From NCBI GenBank assembly GCA_937891725.1, contig CALAHL010000727.1:1-7201 (forward strand): a stretch of DNA of 7,201 nt, written 5' to 3'. The number at the start of each line of letters is the position of its first letter. The first letter of the stretch is position 1. Shown one piece after another: positions 1 through 4,794 of the stretch. Source of the DNA: an uncultured Rhodospirillaceae bacterium (GTDB lineage Bacteria > Pseudomonadota > Alphaproteobacteria > Thalassobaculales > Thalassobaculaceae). A program made the position numbers and the translations under genes. The notes under the pieces are model-generated. The model was given only the letters and a program-made list of their open reading frames with translations. It made no database searches and was not told the origin of the DNA.

Positions 1-789
1 GTCGAAGGCGAGACGGTCGCGCAGTGCTATCAAAAGGCGATGGAATTGTCGGGCGATCAGGAGTCCTCGCAGCCGACCGTGATCTCCGAGCACCCGTTCG
101 ATGCCCGTCAGACAACTGCGTCCGATACGCCTCAAAGCACGGCGACGGTCGTTTCTTCCGCGGCAGATCTTGCGGCACTCAATCTACCGACACCGGCGAT
201 TCCGAAGCCGACCAGCCCAACGGATCTTCCGCCGGAGACGTCGGGTACGCTCGTTGTTTCGGTGAATCCGACGTCTGATCTGTATGTTCTTGGAGGAAGT
301 GGAGCGTGGTATCCTGTATCCTCGCTTCCCTCAGCGGTTACGCCGTTTCCAAGTCCGGTCTACGCACAGTTTTCAACCTATTGGAAACAGATCGGAAGCG
401 CGGTCATAACGGGACCGCAGACCTACACAAAGAGCGTGGCGTACACGACTGGGATGTCGACCACGGACTCGACGACGCTGAGCGCCGAGTTCGGGATTTC
501 GTATGGCGCGTTGTCAGCGAAACTGTCGGCGACCATCGGGCATTCGGTGACCACGTCACAGCAGACCACGGTCACTGATTCTTACCAGATTTCGGTGCCG
601 GCCGGGACGACGTCTGTTTACGTTCTCTGGCAGCTGATGGGAGAGATCATATTCCTCGGACCTGACATGACGCCCATCGAGTGGTCGTTCAAGACAAGCA
701 TAGGAATTGGACAAATATCTTTCACTTTCCCCAACTCCGGCAGGATCAGTCAGATCAATACCGTCTACTCGGACCAGACGGCCTTCTGA
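1..789 (+). CDS. Aerolysin/ETX-MTX2-like beta-strand protein, probably 5'-partial
   Basis: The frame is open from the first base of the window to a TGA at 787-789 (262 codons). An ATG at 40 exists but has only a poorly spaced purine run before it, so the true start may lie upstream. Codons 1-60 are hydrophilic. Codons 61-82 are a Pro/Thr linker. The rest is rich in Ser, Thr, Gly and aromatic residues and looks all-beta. Codons about 141-210 alternate polar Ser/Thr with small or hydrophobic residues (for example TTGMSTTDSTTLSAEFG, then a turn, then GHSVTTSQQTTVTDSYQ), followed by VPAGTTSVYVLWQLMG. An amphipathic Ser/Thr-rich hairpin ahead of a hydrophobic strand is the layout of the membrane-inserting region in aerolysin and ETX/MTX2-type beta-pore formers. 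That family link is by pattern only. I see no signal peptide in the visible part. Codon choice is less GC-biased than in the neighbours, which hints at recent acquisition. It could equally be a non-toxic structural or adhesive beta protein. Confidence 0.6.
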   Translation, partial: VEGETVAQCYQKAMELSGDQESSQPTVISEHPFDARQTTASDTPQSTATVVSSAADLAALNLPTPAIPKPTSPTDLPPETSGTLVVSVNPTSDLYVLGGSGAWYPVSSLPSAVTPFPSPVYAQFSTYWKQIGSAVITGPQTYTKSVAYTTGMSTTDSTTLSAEFGISYGALSAKLSATIGHSVTTSQQTTVTDSYQISVPAGTTSVYVLWQLMGEIIFLGPDMTPIEWSFKTSIGIGQISFTFPNSGRISQINTVYSDQTAF

Positions 790-830
790 ATCTGATGGCT
801 GCAGGGGCGGATTCCGGTCTAACTTCGGCC

Positions 831-1583
831 TCACGTCAGAAACACCCCGCCGTTCGCGTGGATCGTCTGCCCCGTGATGTAGCCGCCCTCGGGGCCGGCC
901 AGGAAGCGGATGGTGTCGGCGATCTCGTCCATCCTGCCCTTGCGGCCAAGCGGAATGCCGCCATCGGCCAGATTGCTCGGCAAAGCGCCTGCCGATGCGC
1001 CGCGCACCGTGTCGATCGCCCCCGGTGCCACGCAGTTGCAGCGGATGCCGTGCGGCGCCAGTTCGATCGCCAGCGCCCGCATCAGTCCCTCCAGGCCGGA
1101 CTTGGATGCAGAGACATGGCAGCGGTTCGGTGTCGCCACATGGGTCGACACGCCGGACAGCCCGACGATCGCCCCGCCGCCGCGCGCGATCAGATGCGGC
1201 ACCGTCGCCTTGCACAGCAGGAAGGCGCCATCCAGCGCTACAGACAGGATTTCCCGCCACTCCGCGAACGCCATGTCCACGAACGGGGTCTGACGGCGCA
1301 GGCCTGCATTGCTGACCACGATGTCCAGCCCGCCCATGGCGGCCACGCCTTCCTCTGCCATCGCGAACACCTGCTGTTCGTCCGAAACGTCGCCCAGAAC
1401 GGCTAACGCCCGACGACCCAGCGCGCGCACCTCGTCCGCCACCGCTTCGATCGACGCCCGATCGGAGCGGCCGTTGACGATGATGTCGGCGCCGTCGCGC
1501 GCCAGCCTGAGTGCGGTTGTCCGGCCGATGTTCTTACCCGCCCCGCTGACCAGCGCGACCTTGCCCTCTAACGTCCCCGCCAT
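831..1583 (-). CDS. SDR-fold oxidoreductase-like protein with atypical active site
   Basis: A 250-residue protein of classical SDR length. The Rossmann nucleotide-binding motif GAGKNIG is at residues 14-20, strand 2 ends in NGR (37-39; an Arg here often goes with NADP(H)), GDVSD is at 64-68, NAG is at 92-94, and the family-typical C-terminal stretch GQTIHANGGVFLT closes the protein. The catalytic tetrad Asn-Ser-Tyr-Lys is largely absent. Aligned by eye, the Asn position is Ala116, the Tyr of YxxxK is Val157, Lys161 is kept, and the Ser 13 residues before the Tyr position is Gly144, with Ser143 and Ser146 nearby. It may therefore bind NAD(P)(H) without standard SDR chemistry, or belong to an SDR subgroup with another active site. 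The start is set by GGGAGG at 1594-1589, five bases before ATG. It lies 21 nt downstream of mtnA on the same strand, so it is probably co-transcribed. The substrate cannot be read from the sequence; a generic 3-oxoacyl-ACP reductase label would be unsafe. Confidence 0.93.
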   Translation of the reverse strand: MAGTLEGKVALVSGAGKNIGRTTALRLARDGADIIVNGRSDRASIEAVADEVRALGRRALAVLGDVSDEQQVFAMAEEGVAAMGGLDIVVSNAGLRRQTPFVDMAFAEWREILSVALDGAFLLCKATVPHLIARGGGAIVGLSGVSTHVATPNRCHVSASKSGLEGLMRALAIELAPHGIRCNCVAPGAIDTVRGASAGALPSNLADGGIPLGRKGRMDEIADTIRFLAGPEGGYITGQTIHANGGVFLT

Positions 1584-1604
1584 GATGTCCTCCCGAAGAT
1601 CTCA

Positions 1605-2705
1605 TTATTCTCCGGCCGCGCGATGCTCCGGAAACAGCGAGCGTAGCCCGTCGGGGGAGGCGGCGCATACGCCCCGTTCGGTGATCAGTGCCGTGACCAG
1701 ACGGGCGGGGGTCACATCGAAGGCCGGATTGGCGGCGGGGCTGCCGTCCGGCGTGATGGTGACCGCAGAGATCGTGCCGTCGTCGAGCCGCCCGGGAATC
1801 CGGGTCACCTCGGAGGGAGACCGTTCCTCGATCTCGATGTCCATCCCGTCATTCAAAGTCCAGTCGATTGTCGGGCTGGGCAATGCCACATAGAACGGCA
1901 CGTCGTTGTCCCTTGCCGCCAATGCCTTCAGGTATGTGCCGATCTTGTTGGCGACGTCGCCGTTGGCGCTGACCCGGTCGGTACCGGTGATGCACAGATC
2001 GACCAGACCTCGCTGCATCATGTGACCGCCCGCGTTGTCGACGATCACGGTATGCGGCACCCCGTGGTTCTGCAGTTCCCACGCGGTCAGGAAGGCGCCC
2101 TGGTTGCGGGGGCGGGTCTCATCCACCCAGACATGGATCGGGATGCCGGAATCATGGGCCTGATAGATCGGGCTGGTGGCGGTGCCCCAATCGACGGTGG
2201 CGAGCCAGCCGGCATTGCAGTGGGTCAGCACGTTGACGGTCTCGCCCGGTTTCTTGGACGCGATGTCCTTAATGATTTCGAGACCATGCCGGCCGATGGC
2301 ATGGTTCAGCTCGGCGTCTTCGTCGCAGACATGGCGGGCGAAGGCGGCGGCCGCCTCGACCCTTTCGGCGGGTGCGACACCGGACAGTTTTGTGCGTCCG
2401 GCATCCAGCGCCCAGCGCAGGTTCACCGCGGTCGGCCGGGTGACGATGAGGGCGTCGTAGGCCCGGGCCAATCCGGTGTCCGAACTGTCTTCCCGCATCG
2501 CCAGCCACAGCCCCCACGCAGCCGTCGCCCCGATCAGCGGCGCACCGCGCACCAGCATCGCCTTGATGGCGTGCGCGGCATCGGCGGTAGAGCCCAATCG
2601 CTCAGTCACGAATATATGGGGCAGCCGGGTCTGATCGATGATCTCGACCGCGTCTCCGTCGGCGGCCTGCCAGATCGTGCGGTGCGGGCTTCCGTTGACT
2701 TTCAT
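1605..2705 (-). CDS. mtnA: S-methyl-5-thioribose-1-phosphate isomerase
   Basis: A 366-residue cytosolic enzyme that interconverts 5-methylthioribose-1-phosphate and 5-methylthioribulose-1-phosphate in salvage of methylthioadenosine; in some bacteria the same enzyme also handles 5-deoxyribose-1-phosphate. Family landmarks in order: RGAP at 53-56 (phosphate-binding area), THCNAG at 161-166 with the catalytic Cys163 (Cys160 in the B. subtilis enzyme), VDETRPRNQGA at 194-204, TGTDRV at 241-246 with the catalytic Asp243 (Asp240 in B. subtilis), NKIGTY at 253-258, and ALPSPTIDW at 274-282. These separate it from its eIF2B-alpha and ribose-1,5-bisphosphate isomerase relatives. The frame stays open far upstream, but the ATG at 2705 is chosen because AGGGAGA (2717-2711) sits five bases before it, the MtnA fold begins here, and the extension would run antisense through purB. 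It is divergent from purB and leads a probable two-gene unit with the SDR-like gene. No mtnP, mtnK or aldolase gene is present in the window, so which salvage route it feeds is unknown. Confidence 0.96.
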   Translation of the reverse strand: MKVNGSPHRTIWQAADGDAVEIIDQTRLPHIFVTERLGSTADAAHAIKAMLVRGAPLIGATAAWGLWLAMREDSSDTGLARAYDALIVTRPTAVNLRWALDAGRTKLSGVAPAERVEAAAAFARHVCDEDAELNHAIGRHGLEIIKDIASKKPGETVNVLTHCNAGWLATVDWGTATSPIYQAHDSGIPIHVWVDETRPRNQGAFLTAWELQNHGVPHTVIVDNAGGHMMQRGLVDLCITGTDRVSANGDVANKIGTYLKALAARDNDVPFYVALPSPTIDWTLNDGMDIEIEERSPSEVTRIPGRLDDGTISAVTITPDGSPAANPAFDVTPARLVTALITERGVCAASPDGLRSLFPEHRAAGE

Positions 2706-2740
2706 GGCGCTCTCCCTGTCGCGGCCAAAGTTTCGCCCCC

Positions 2741-2769
2741 TATTTGCTATGCCGGGCGGTTCGCTGCAA
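2741..2769 (-). promoter_or_regulatory. Possible mtnA promoter
   Basis: Reading the minus strand, TTGCAG (2769-2764) and CAAATA (2746-2741) are separated by 17 nt and would place the start of transcription about 30 nt before the mtnA ATG. Matches to the sigma-70 consensus are only partial. No regulator site or riboswitch could be recognised in this divergent region (2706-2876). Confidence 0.25.
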
Positions 2770-2810
2770 GGGACTCCTGATGCCGGGAGAACCCGATCCC
2801 ACAACGCGCT

Positions 2811-2839
2811 TTGATGACAGCGTGCAAGGTGAATGCTAG
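2811..2839 (+). promoter_or_regulatory. Possible purB promoter
   Basis: TTGATG (2811-2816) and TGCTAG (2834-2839) are separated by 17 nt, about 38 nt before the purB ATG. The -35 match is good and the -10 match poor. An ATG at 2811 in frame with purB falls inside this element, which argues against using it as the translation start. Confidence 0.3.
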
Positions 2840-2876
2840 AACCCGGCTTCGTTTGCGCCACCGGAGACTGACACTC

Positions 2877-4175
2877 ATGATTCCCCGTTATTCCCGCGAG
2901 AAAATGGCCGCGATCTGGTCGCCGGAGACCAAGTTCCAGATCTGGTTCGAGATCGAGGCGCATGCCTGCGACGCGCAGGCCGAGCTTGGGGTGATCCCGA
3001 AGGAGGCCGCCAAGGCGGTCTGGGAGCGGGGGCAGTTCAAGGTGGCGCGGATCGACGCGATCGAGGCCGAGGTCAAGCACGACGTGATCGCCTTCCTGAC
3101 CAACCTCGCGGAATATGTCGGCCCGGAAGCGCGCTTCGTGCACCAGGGTATGACCAGTTCGGACGTTCTGGACACCTGTTTGGCGGTCCAGCTGGTGCGG
3201 GCGGCGGATCTTCTGATCGAGGATCTGGACGGACTTCTGGCGGCTCTGGAGCGGCGCGCGTTCGAGCACAAGGATACGGTCAAGGTCGGCCGCTCCCACG
3301 GGATCCACGCCGAGCCGACCACTTTCGGCGTCACGCTCGCCAGCCACTATGTCGAGTTCCAGCGCTGCCGGGAGCGGATGGTGGCCGCCCGCAAGGAAAT
3401 CGCCACCTGTCAGATTTCCGGTGCGGTCGGCACCTTCGCCAATATCGATCCTTATGTGGAAGAGCACGTGGCCAAGGCCCTGGGCCTCGCGGTCGAGCCG
3501 GTCTCGACCCAGGTGATCCCGCGCGACCGGCACGCCATGTTTTTCGCCACTCTCGGCGTGGTCGCCTCTTCGGTGGAGCGGCTGGCGACCGAGATCCGCC
3601 ATCTGCAGCGGACCGAGGTGCGCGAGGTCGAGGAGTTCTTCAGCGAGAAGCAGAAGGGCTCATCCGCCATGCCGCACAAGCGGAACCCGGTGCTGACCGA
3701 GAACCTGACCGGGCTCGCCCGGCTGGTGCGGATGACCGTTGTTCCGGCGATGGAGAACGTCGCCCTCTGGCACGAGCGGGATATCAGCCATTCTTCAGTC
3801 GAGCGCGGCATCGCGCCCGACGCCACCGTGACGCTGGATTTCGCGCTGGCGCGGCTGACCGGCGTGGTCGACAAGATGCTAGTCTACCCCGAGCAGATGA
3901 AAGCCAATCTGGACAAGCTGGGCGGTCTGATCCACAGCCAGCGGGTCATGCTGGCTCTGACCCAGAAGGGCGTGGACCGCGAGGCGGCCTACCGTCTGGT
4001 GCAGCGCAACGCCATGCCGGTTTGGCTCGAAGGCAAGGACTTCCGAGCTTTGCTCGGCGCCGATGCCGAAGTGACGGCGGCGATGACGTCCGAGGAGCTT
4101 AATAATCTGTTCGACCTCGGCTACCACACCAAACACGTGGACACGATCTTCAAGCGCGTGTTCGGCCGGGCATAG
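2877..4175 (+). CDS. purB: Adenylosuccinate lyase
   Basis: A 432-residue cytosolic enzyme, the length of the short bacterial PurB class. It removes fumarate from SAICAR to give AICAR and from adenylosuccinate to give AMP in purine synthesis, acting as a homotetramer in known members. The fumarase/aspartase superfamily signature GSSAMPHKRNP is at 261-271 with the catalytic-loop Ser262/Ser263. HDV at 68-70 and SHGIHAEPTTFG at 140-151 carry His68 and His141, matching the residue numbers of the two active-site histidines in the B. subtilis enzyme; TSSD is at 93-96. The C-terminal helical domain is complete, ending in FKRVFGRA. I chose ATG 2877 because MIPRYS is the usual PurB N-terminus and GGAG (2863-2866) precedes it by ten bases; the 22-residue upstream extension is Arg-rich and not family-like. 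It appears monocistronic, divergent from mtnA and convergent with the YrhK-like gene. Nothing is missing or odd in it. Confidence 0.97.
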   Translation: MIPRYSREKMAAIWSPETKFQIWFEIEAHACDAQAELGVIPKEAAKAVWERGQFKVARIDAIEAEVKHDVIAFLTNLAEYVGPEARFVHQGMTSSDVLDTCLAVQLVRAADLLIEDLDGLLAALERRAFEHKDTVKVGRSHGIHAEPTTFGVTLASHYVEFQRCRERMVAARKEIATCQISGAVGTFANIDPYVEEHVAKALGLAVEPVSTQVIPRDRHAMFFATLGVVASSVERLATEIRHLQRTEVREVEEFFSEKQKGSSAMPHKRNPVLTENLTGLARLVRMTVVPAMENVALWHERDISHSSVERGIAPDATVTLDFALARLTGVVDKMLVYPEQMKANLDKLGGLIHSQRVMLALTQKGVDREAAYRLVQRNAMPVWLEGKDFRALLGADAEVTAAMTSEELNNLFDLGYHTKHVDTIFKRVFGRA

Positions 4176-4204
4176 AGCGAAGCGCTAGAACGGCCGTTGC
4201 CCAC

Positions 4205-4486
4205 TCACCCCTCCGCGCGTTTGGCCAGTTCGTCGACCTGGCCGATGCGGAAATAGTGGATCTCACGGGTCAGTCGGATCGTCGGTTTGAGGGCGAAGCA
4301 GATGCTGCCGATCAGGAACAGCCAGGTGCCGAAAGTCACGGTTGCCTCGTCGAAGAACAGAATGCTGCCGATGATGAACAGGAAGGCCGCCGCGAAATCA
4401 ACGAGTGTGTAAATGATCTCGTAAAGCGCGAAGAGGCGCGCGTTGGAATGGGTTTTAGTGCGGGTCTTCGGGTCGAACATTGGCAT
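4205..4486 (-). CDS. YrhK-family small inner-membrane protein
   Basis: A 93-residue protein with two hydrophobic helices, about residues 19-45 (FALYEIIYTLVDFAAAFLFIIGSILFF, given here only in part as LVDFAAAFLFIIGS) and 52-67 (FGTWLFLIGSICFALK), followed by a basic PTIRLTREIHYFRIG stretch. The LYE...D.AAA.LF..GS.LFF and GTWLFL.GS..FA.KPTIRL pattern is the YrhK-like domain, a widespread family of unknown function. ATG 4486 is preferred because AAGGGA lies at 4500-4495 with a nine-base spacer; the longer version starting at 4537 has no ribosome site and adds 17 poorly conserved-looking residues. Met3 at 4480 is another possible start. The gene ends 29 nt from purB, tail to tail, and is divergent from the ABC importer. 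No operon partner is visible, and context gives no clue to its job. Confidence 0.82.
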   Translation of the reverse strand: MPMFDPKTRTKTHSNARLFALYEIIYTLVDFAAAFLFIIGSILFFDEATVTFGTWLFLIGSICFALKPTIRLTREIHYFRIGQVDELAKRAEG

Positions 4487-4494
4487 CCAAACAA

Positions 4495-4501
4495 TCCCTT
4501 C
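4495..4501 (-). promoter_or_regulatory. Ribosome binding site deciding the YrhK-like start
   Basis: On the minus strand GAAGGGA (4501-4495) lies nine bases before ATG 4486. The alternative ATG at 4537 is preceded by an A/T-rich run without any purine-rich site. Confidence 0.6.
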
Positions 4502-4565
4502 ATCGTGTTTATTGCGGCGTAAGCGACTGAAATACATTGCACAAAAAAATAGTGCGAAACAGCAG

Positions 4566-4594
4566 TTGACGGCTCCGGTGGGGTGCCCTAGCTA
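4566..4594 (+). promoter_or_regulatory. Candidate promoter of the ABC importer leader
   Basis: TTGACG (4566-4571), a near-consensus -35 box, is followed after 17 nt by TAGCTA (4589-4594), a weak -10; the overlapping TAATTA (4593-4598) is an alternative with longer spacing. The predicted transcript would begin near 4601, immediately before the hairpin at 4603-4637. An 8-bp palindrome CTAATTAG (4592-4599) overlaps the -10 area and could be an operator half. Confidence 0.4.
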
Positions 4595-4602
4595 ATTAGA
4601 TA

Positions 4603-4637
4603 AGCGCTGAAGTTGAGGCTCAGCTTGTGGAGGCGCT
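4603..4637 (+). other. Nested hairpin in the importer leader
   Basis: An outer 5-bp stem AGCGC (4603-4607) with GCGCT (4633-4637) encloses an inner 7-bp stem AAGTTGA (4610-4616) with TCAGCTT (4620-4626), one pair being G-U, around a GGC loop. The 3' side holds TGGAGG (4628-4633), so the fold would hide the only ribosome site for the short ORF that starts at 4644. No known riboswitch class is recognised. Confidence 0.4.
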
Positions 4638-4643
4638 ATATAA

Positions 4644-4687
4644 ATGTCCGCTAAAGCGAGTGGGTTTGGAACCCGTCGCATGTCCGC
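4644..4687 (+). repeat. Short direct repeat ATGTCCGC in the leader
   Basis: ATGTCCGC occurs at 4644-4651 and 4680-4687, 36 nt apart, each followed by a G-rich GTGGGTTT- or GTCGGGTTT-like stretch. The two G-rich stretches are the alternative pairing partners of the shared arm at 4670-4679, so the duplication may be what created the two competing hairpins. Confidence 0.5.
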
Positions 4688-4754
4688 GTCGGGTTTTTTT
4701 GTGCCCGACCGGCATGCCGGAAATCCGACCTCCAAGCAATACAGAGCCTCCTAA
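4644..4754 (+). CDS. Possible 36-codon leader ORF upstream of the importer
   Basis: ATG 4644 is preceded by TGGAGG (4628-4633) with a ten-base spacer and runs to TAA 4752-4754. The predicted peptide begins MSAKASGFGTRRMSASGFF and is basic; it has no recognisable domain, no membrane segment and no run of one amino acid typical of classical amino-acid attenuators. Its internal duplication (MSAKASGF, then MSASGFF) mirrors the ATGTCCGC direct repeat in the DNA. Ribosomes on it would melt the hairpins at 4656-4700. It may be a regulatory leader peptide or a chance ORF. Confidence 0.25.
   Translation: MSAKASGFGTRRMSASGFFVPDRHAGNPTSKQYRAS
4656..4679 (+). promoter_or_regulatory. Putative anti-terminator hairpin
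   Basis: The 5' side GCG (4656-4658), bulged A4659 and GTGGGTT (4660-4666) pairs through a TGG loop with AACCCGTCGC (4670-4679): ten pairs, two of them G-U. It uses exactly the same arm as the terminator stem that follows, so the two cannot form together. A smaller hairpin CGC-TAAA-GCG (4649-4658) could in turn compete with its base. Confidence 0.45.
4670..4700 (+). terminator. Intrinsic terminator, probably an attenuator
   Basis: AACCCG (4670-4675) pairs with CGGGTT (4690-4695), then a T-T mismatch (4676/4689), then CGC (4677-4679) with GCG (4686-4688) around a six-base loop (4680-4685). Five further T residues (4696-4700) follow. This is the form of a rho-independent terminator on the plus strand. 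It lies 95 nt before the importer's first gene and after its likely promoter, so it would stop leader transcription unless the upstream hairpin forms. It could instead end a separate small RNA. Confidence 0.6.
4709..4720. repeat. Perfect 12-bp palindrome
   Basis: CCGGCATGCCGG is its own reverse complement. It sits between the terminator T run and the importer ribosome site and could be a regulator site or a chance GC-rich palindrome. Confidence 0.4.
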
Positions 4755-4780
4755 CCCAGCGTGGAATTTCTCCGCGCCGC

Positions 4781-4787
4781 AAAGGAG
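4781..4787 (+). promoter_or_regulatory. Ribosome binding site deciding the binding-protein start
   Basis: AAAGGAG (4781-4787) lies seven bases before ATG 4795, and the signal peptide starts there. A GTG in the same frame at 4627 would add 56 residues that hide the signal peptide. Confidence 0.85.
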
Positions 4788-4794
4788 ACCGACT

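Noticed and set aside
790..830. Bidirectional terminator between the convergent genes at 789 and 831
   Set aside because: Only short imperfect pairing (CCG with CGG) and no T run on either strand.
2811..2876. Upstream ATG giving purB 22 extra residues
   Set aside because: The extension is Arg-rich, not PurB-like, overlaps the probable promoter, and ATG 2877 has a GGAG site before it.
2706..3602. In-frame upstream extension of mtnA on the minus strand
   Set aside because: It runs antisense through purB, is rich in His, Arg and Asp as antisense GC-rich frames are, and the MtnA fold and a good ribosome site begin at 2705.
4189..4198. Palindrome AACGGCCGTT between purB and the YrhK-like gene as a terminator
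   Set aside because: It has no loop and no T run on either strand; too short to support a call.
4487..4537. Longer version of the YrhK-like protein from ATG 4537
   Set aside because: No ribosome site precedes it, while ATG 4486 has GAAGGGA nine bases away.
4539..4555. GCAC/GTGC hairpin with an A-rich loop
   Set aside because: Only four pairs around a nine-base loop; likely chance.
4656..4679. tRNA T-arm-like hairpin with a seven-base loop option
   Set aside because: The loop lacks the conserved TTC and A of a T-loop, and no acceptor, D-arm or anticodon arm fits around it.
4627..4794. GTG start extending the binding protein by 56 residues
   Set aside because: It would bury the signal peptide; AAAGGAG before ATG 4795 is far better.
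4601..4794. Known riboswitch (guanidine, SAM, TPP types) in the importer leader
   Set aside because: None of the conserved core motifs that I know for these classes could be found by eye.
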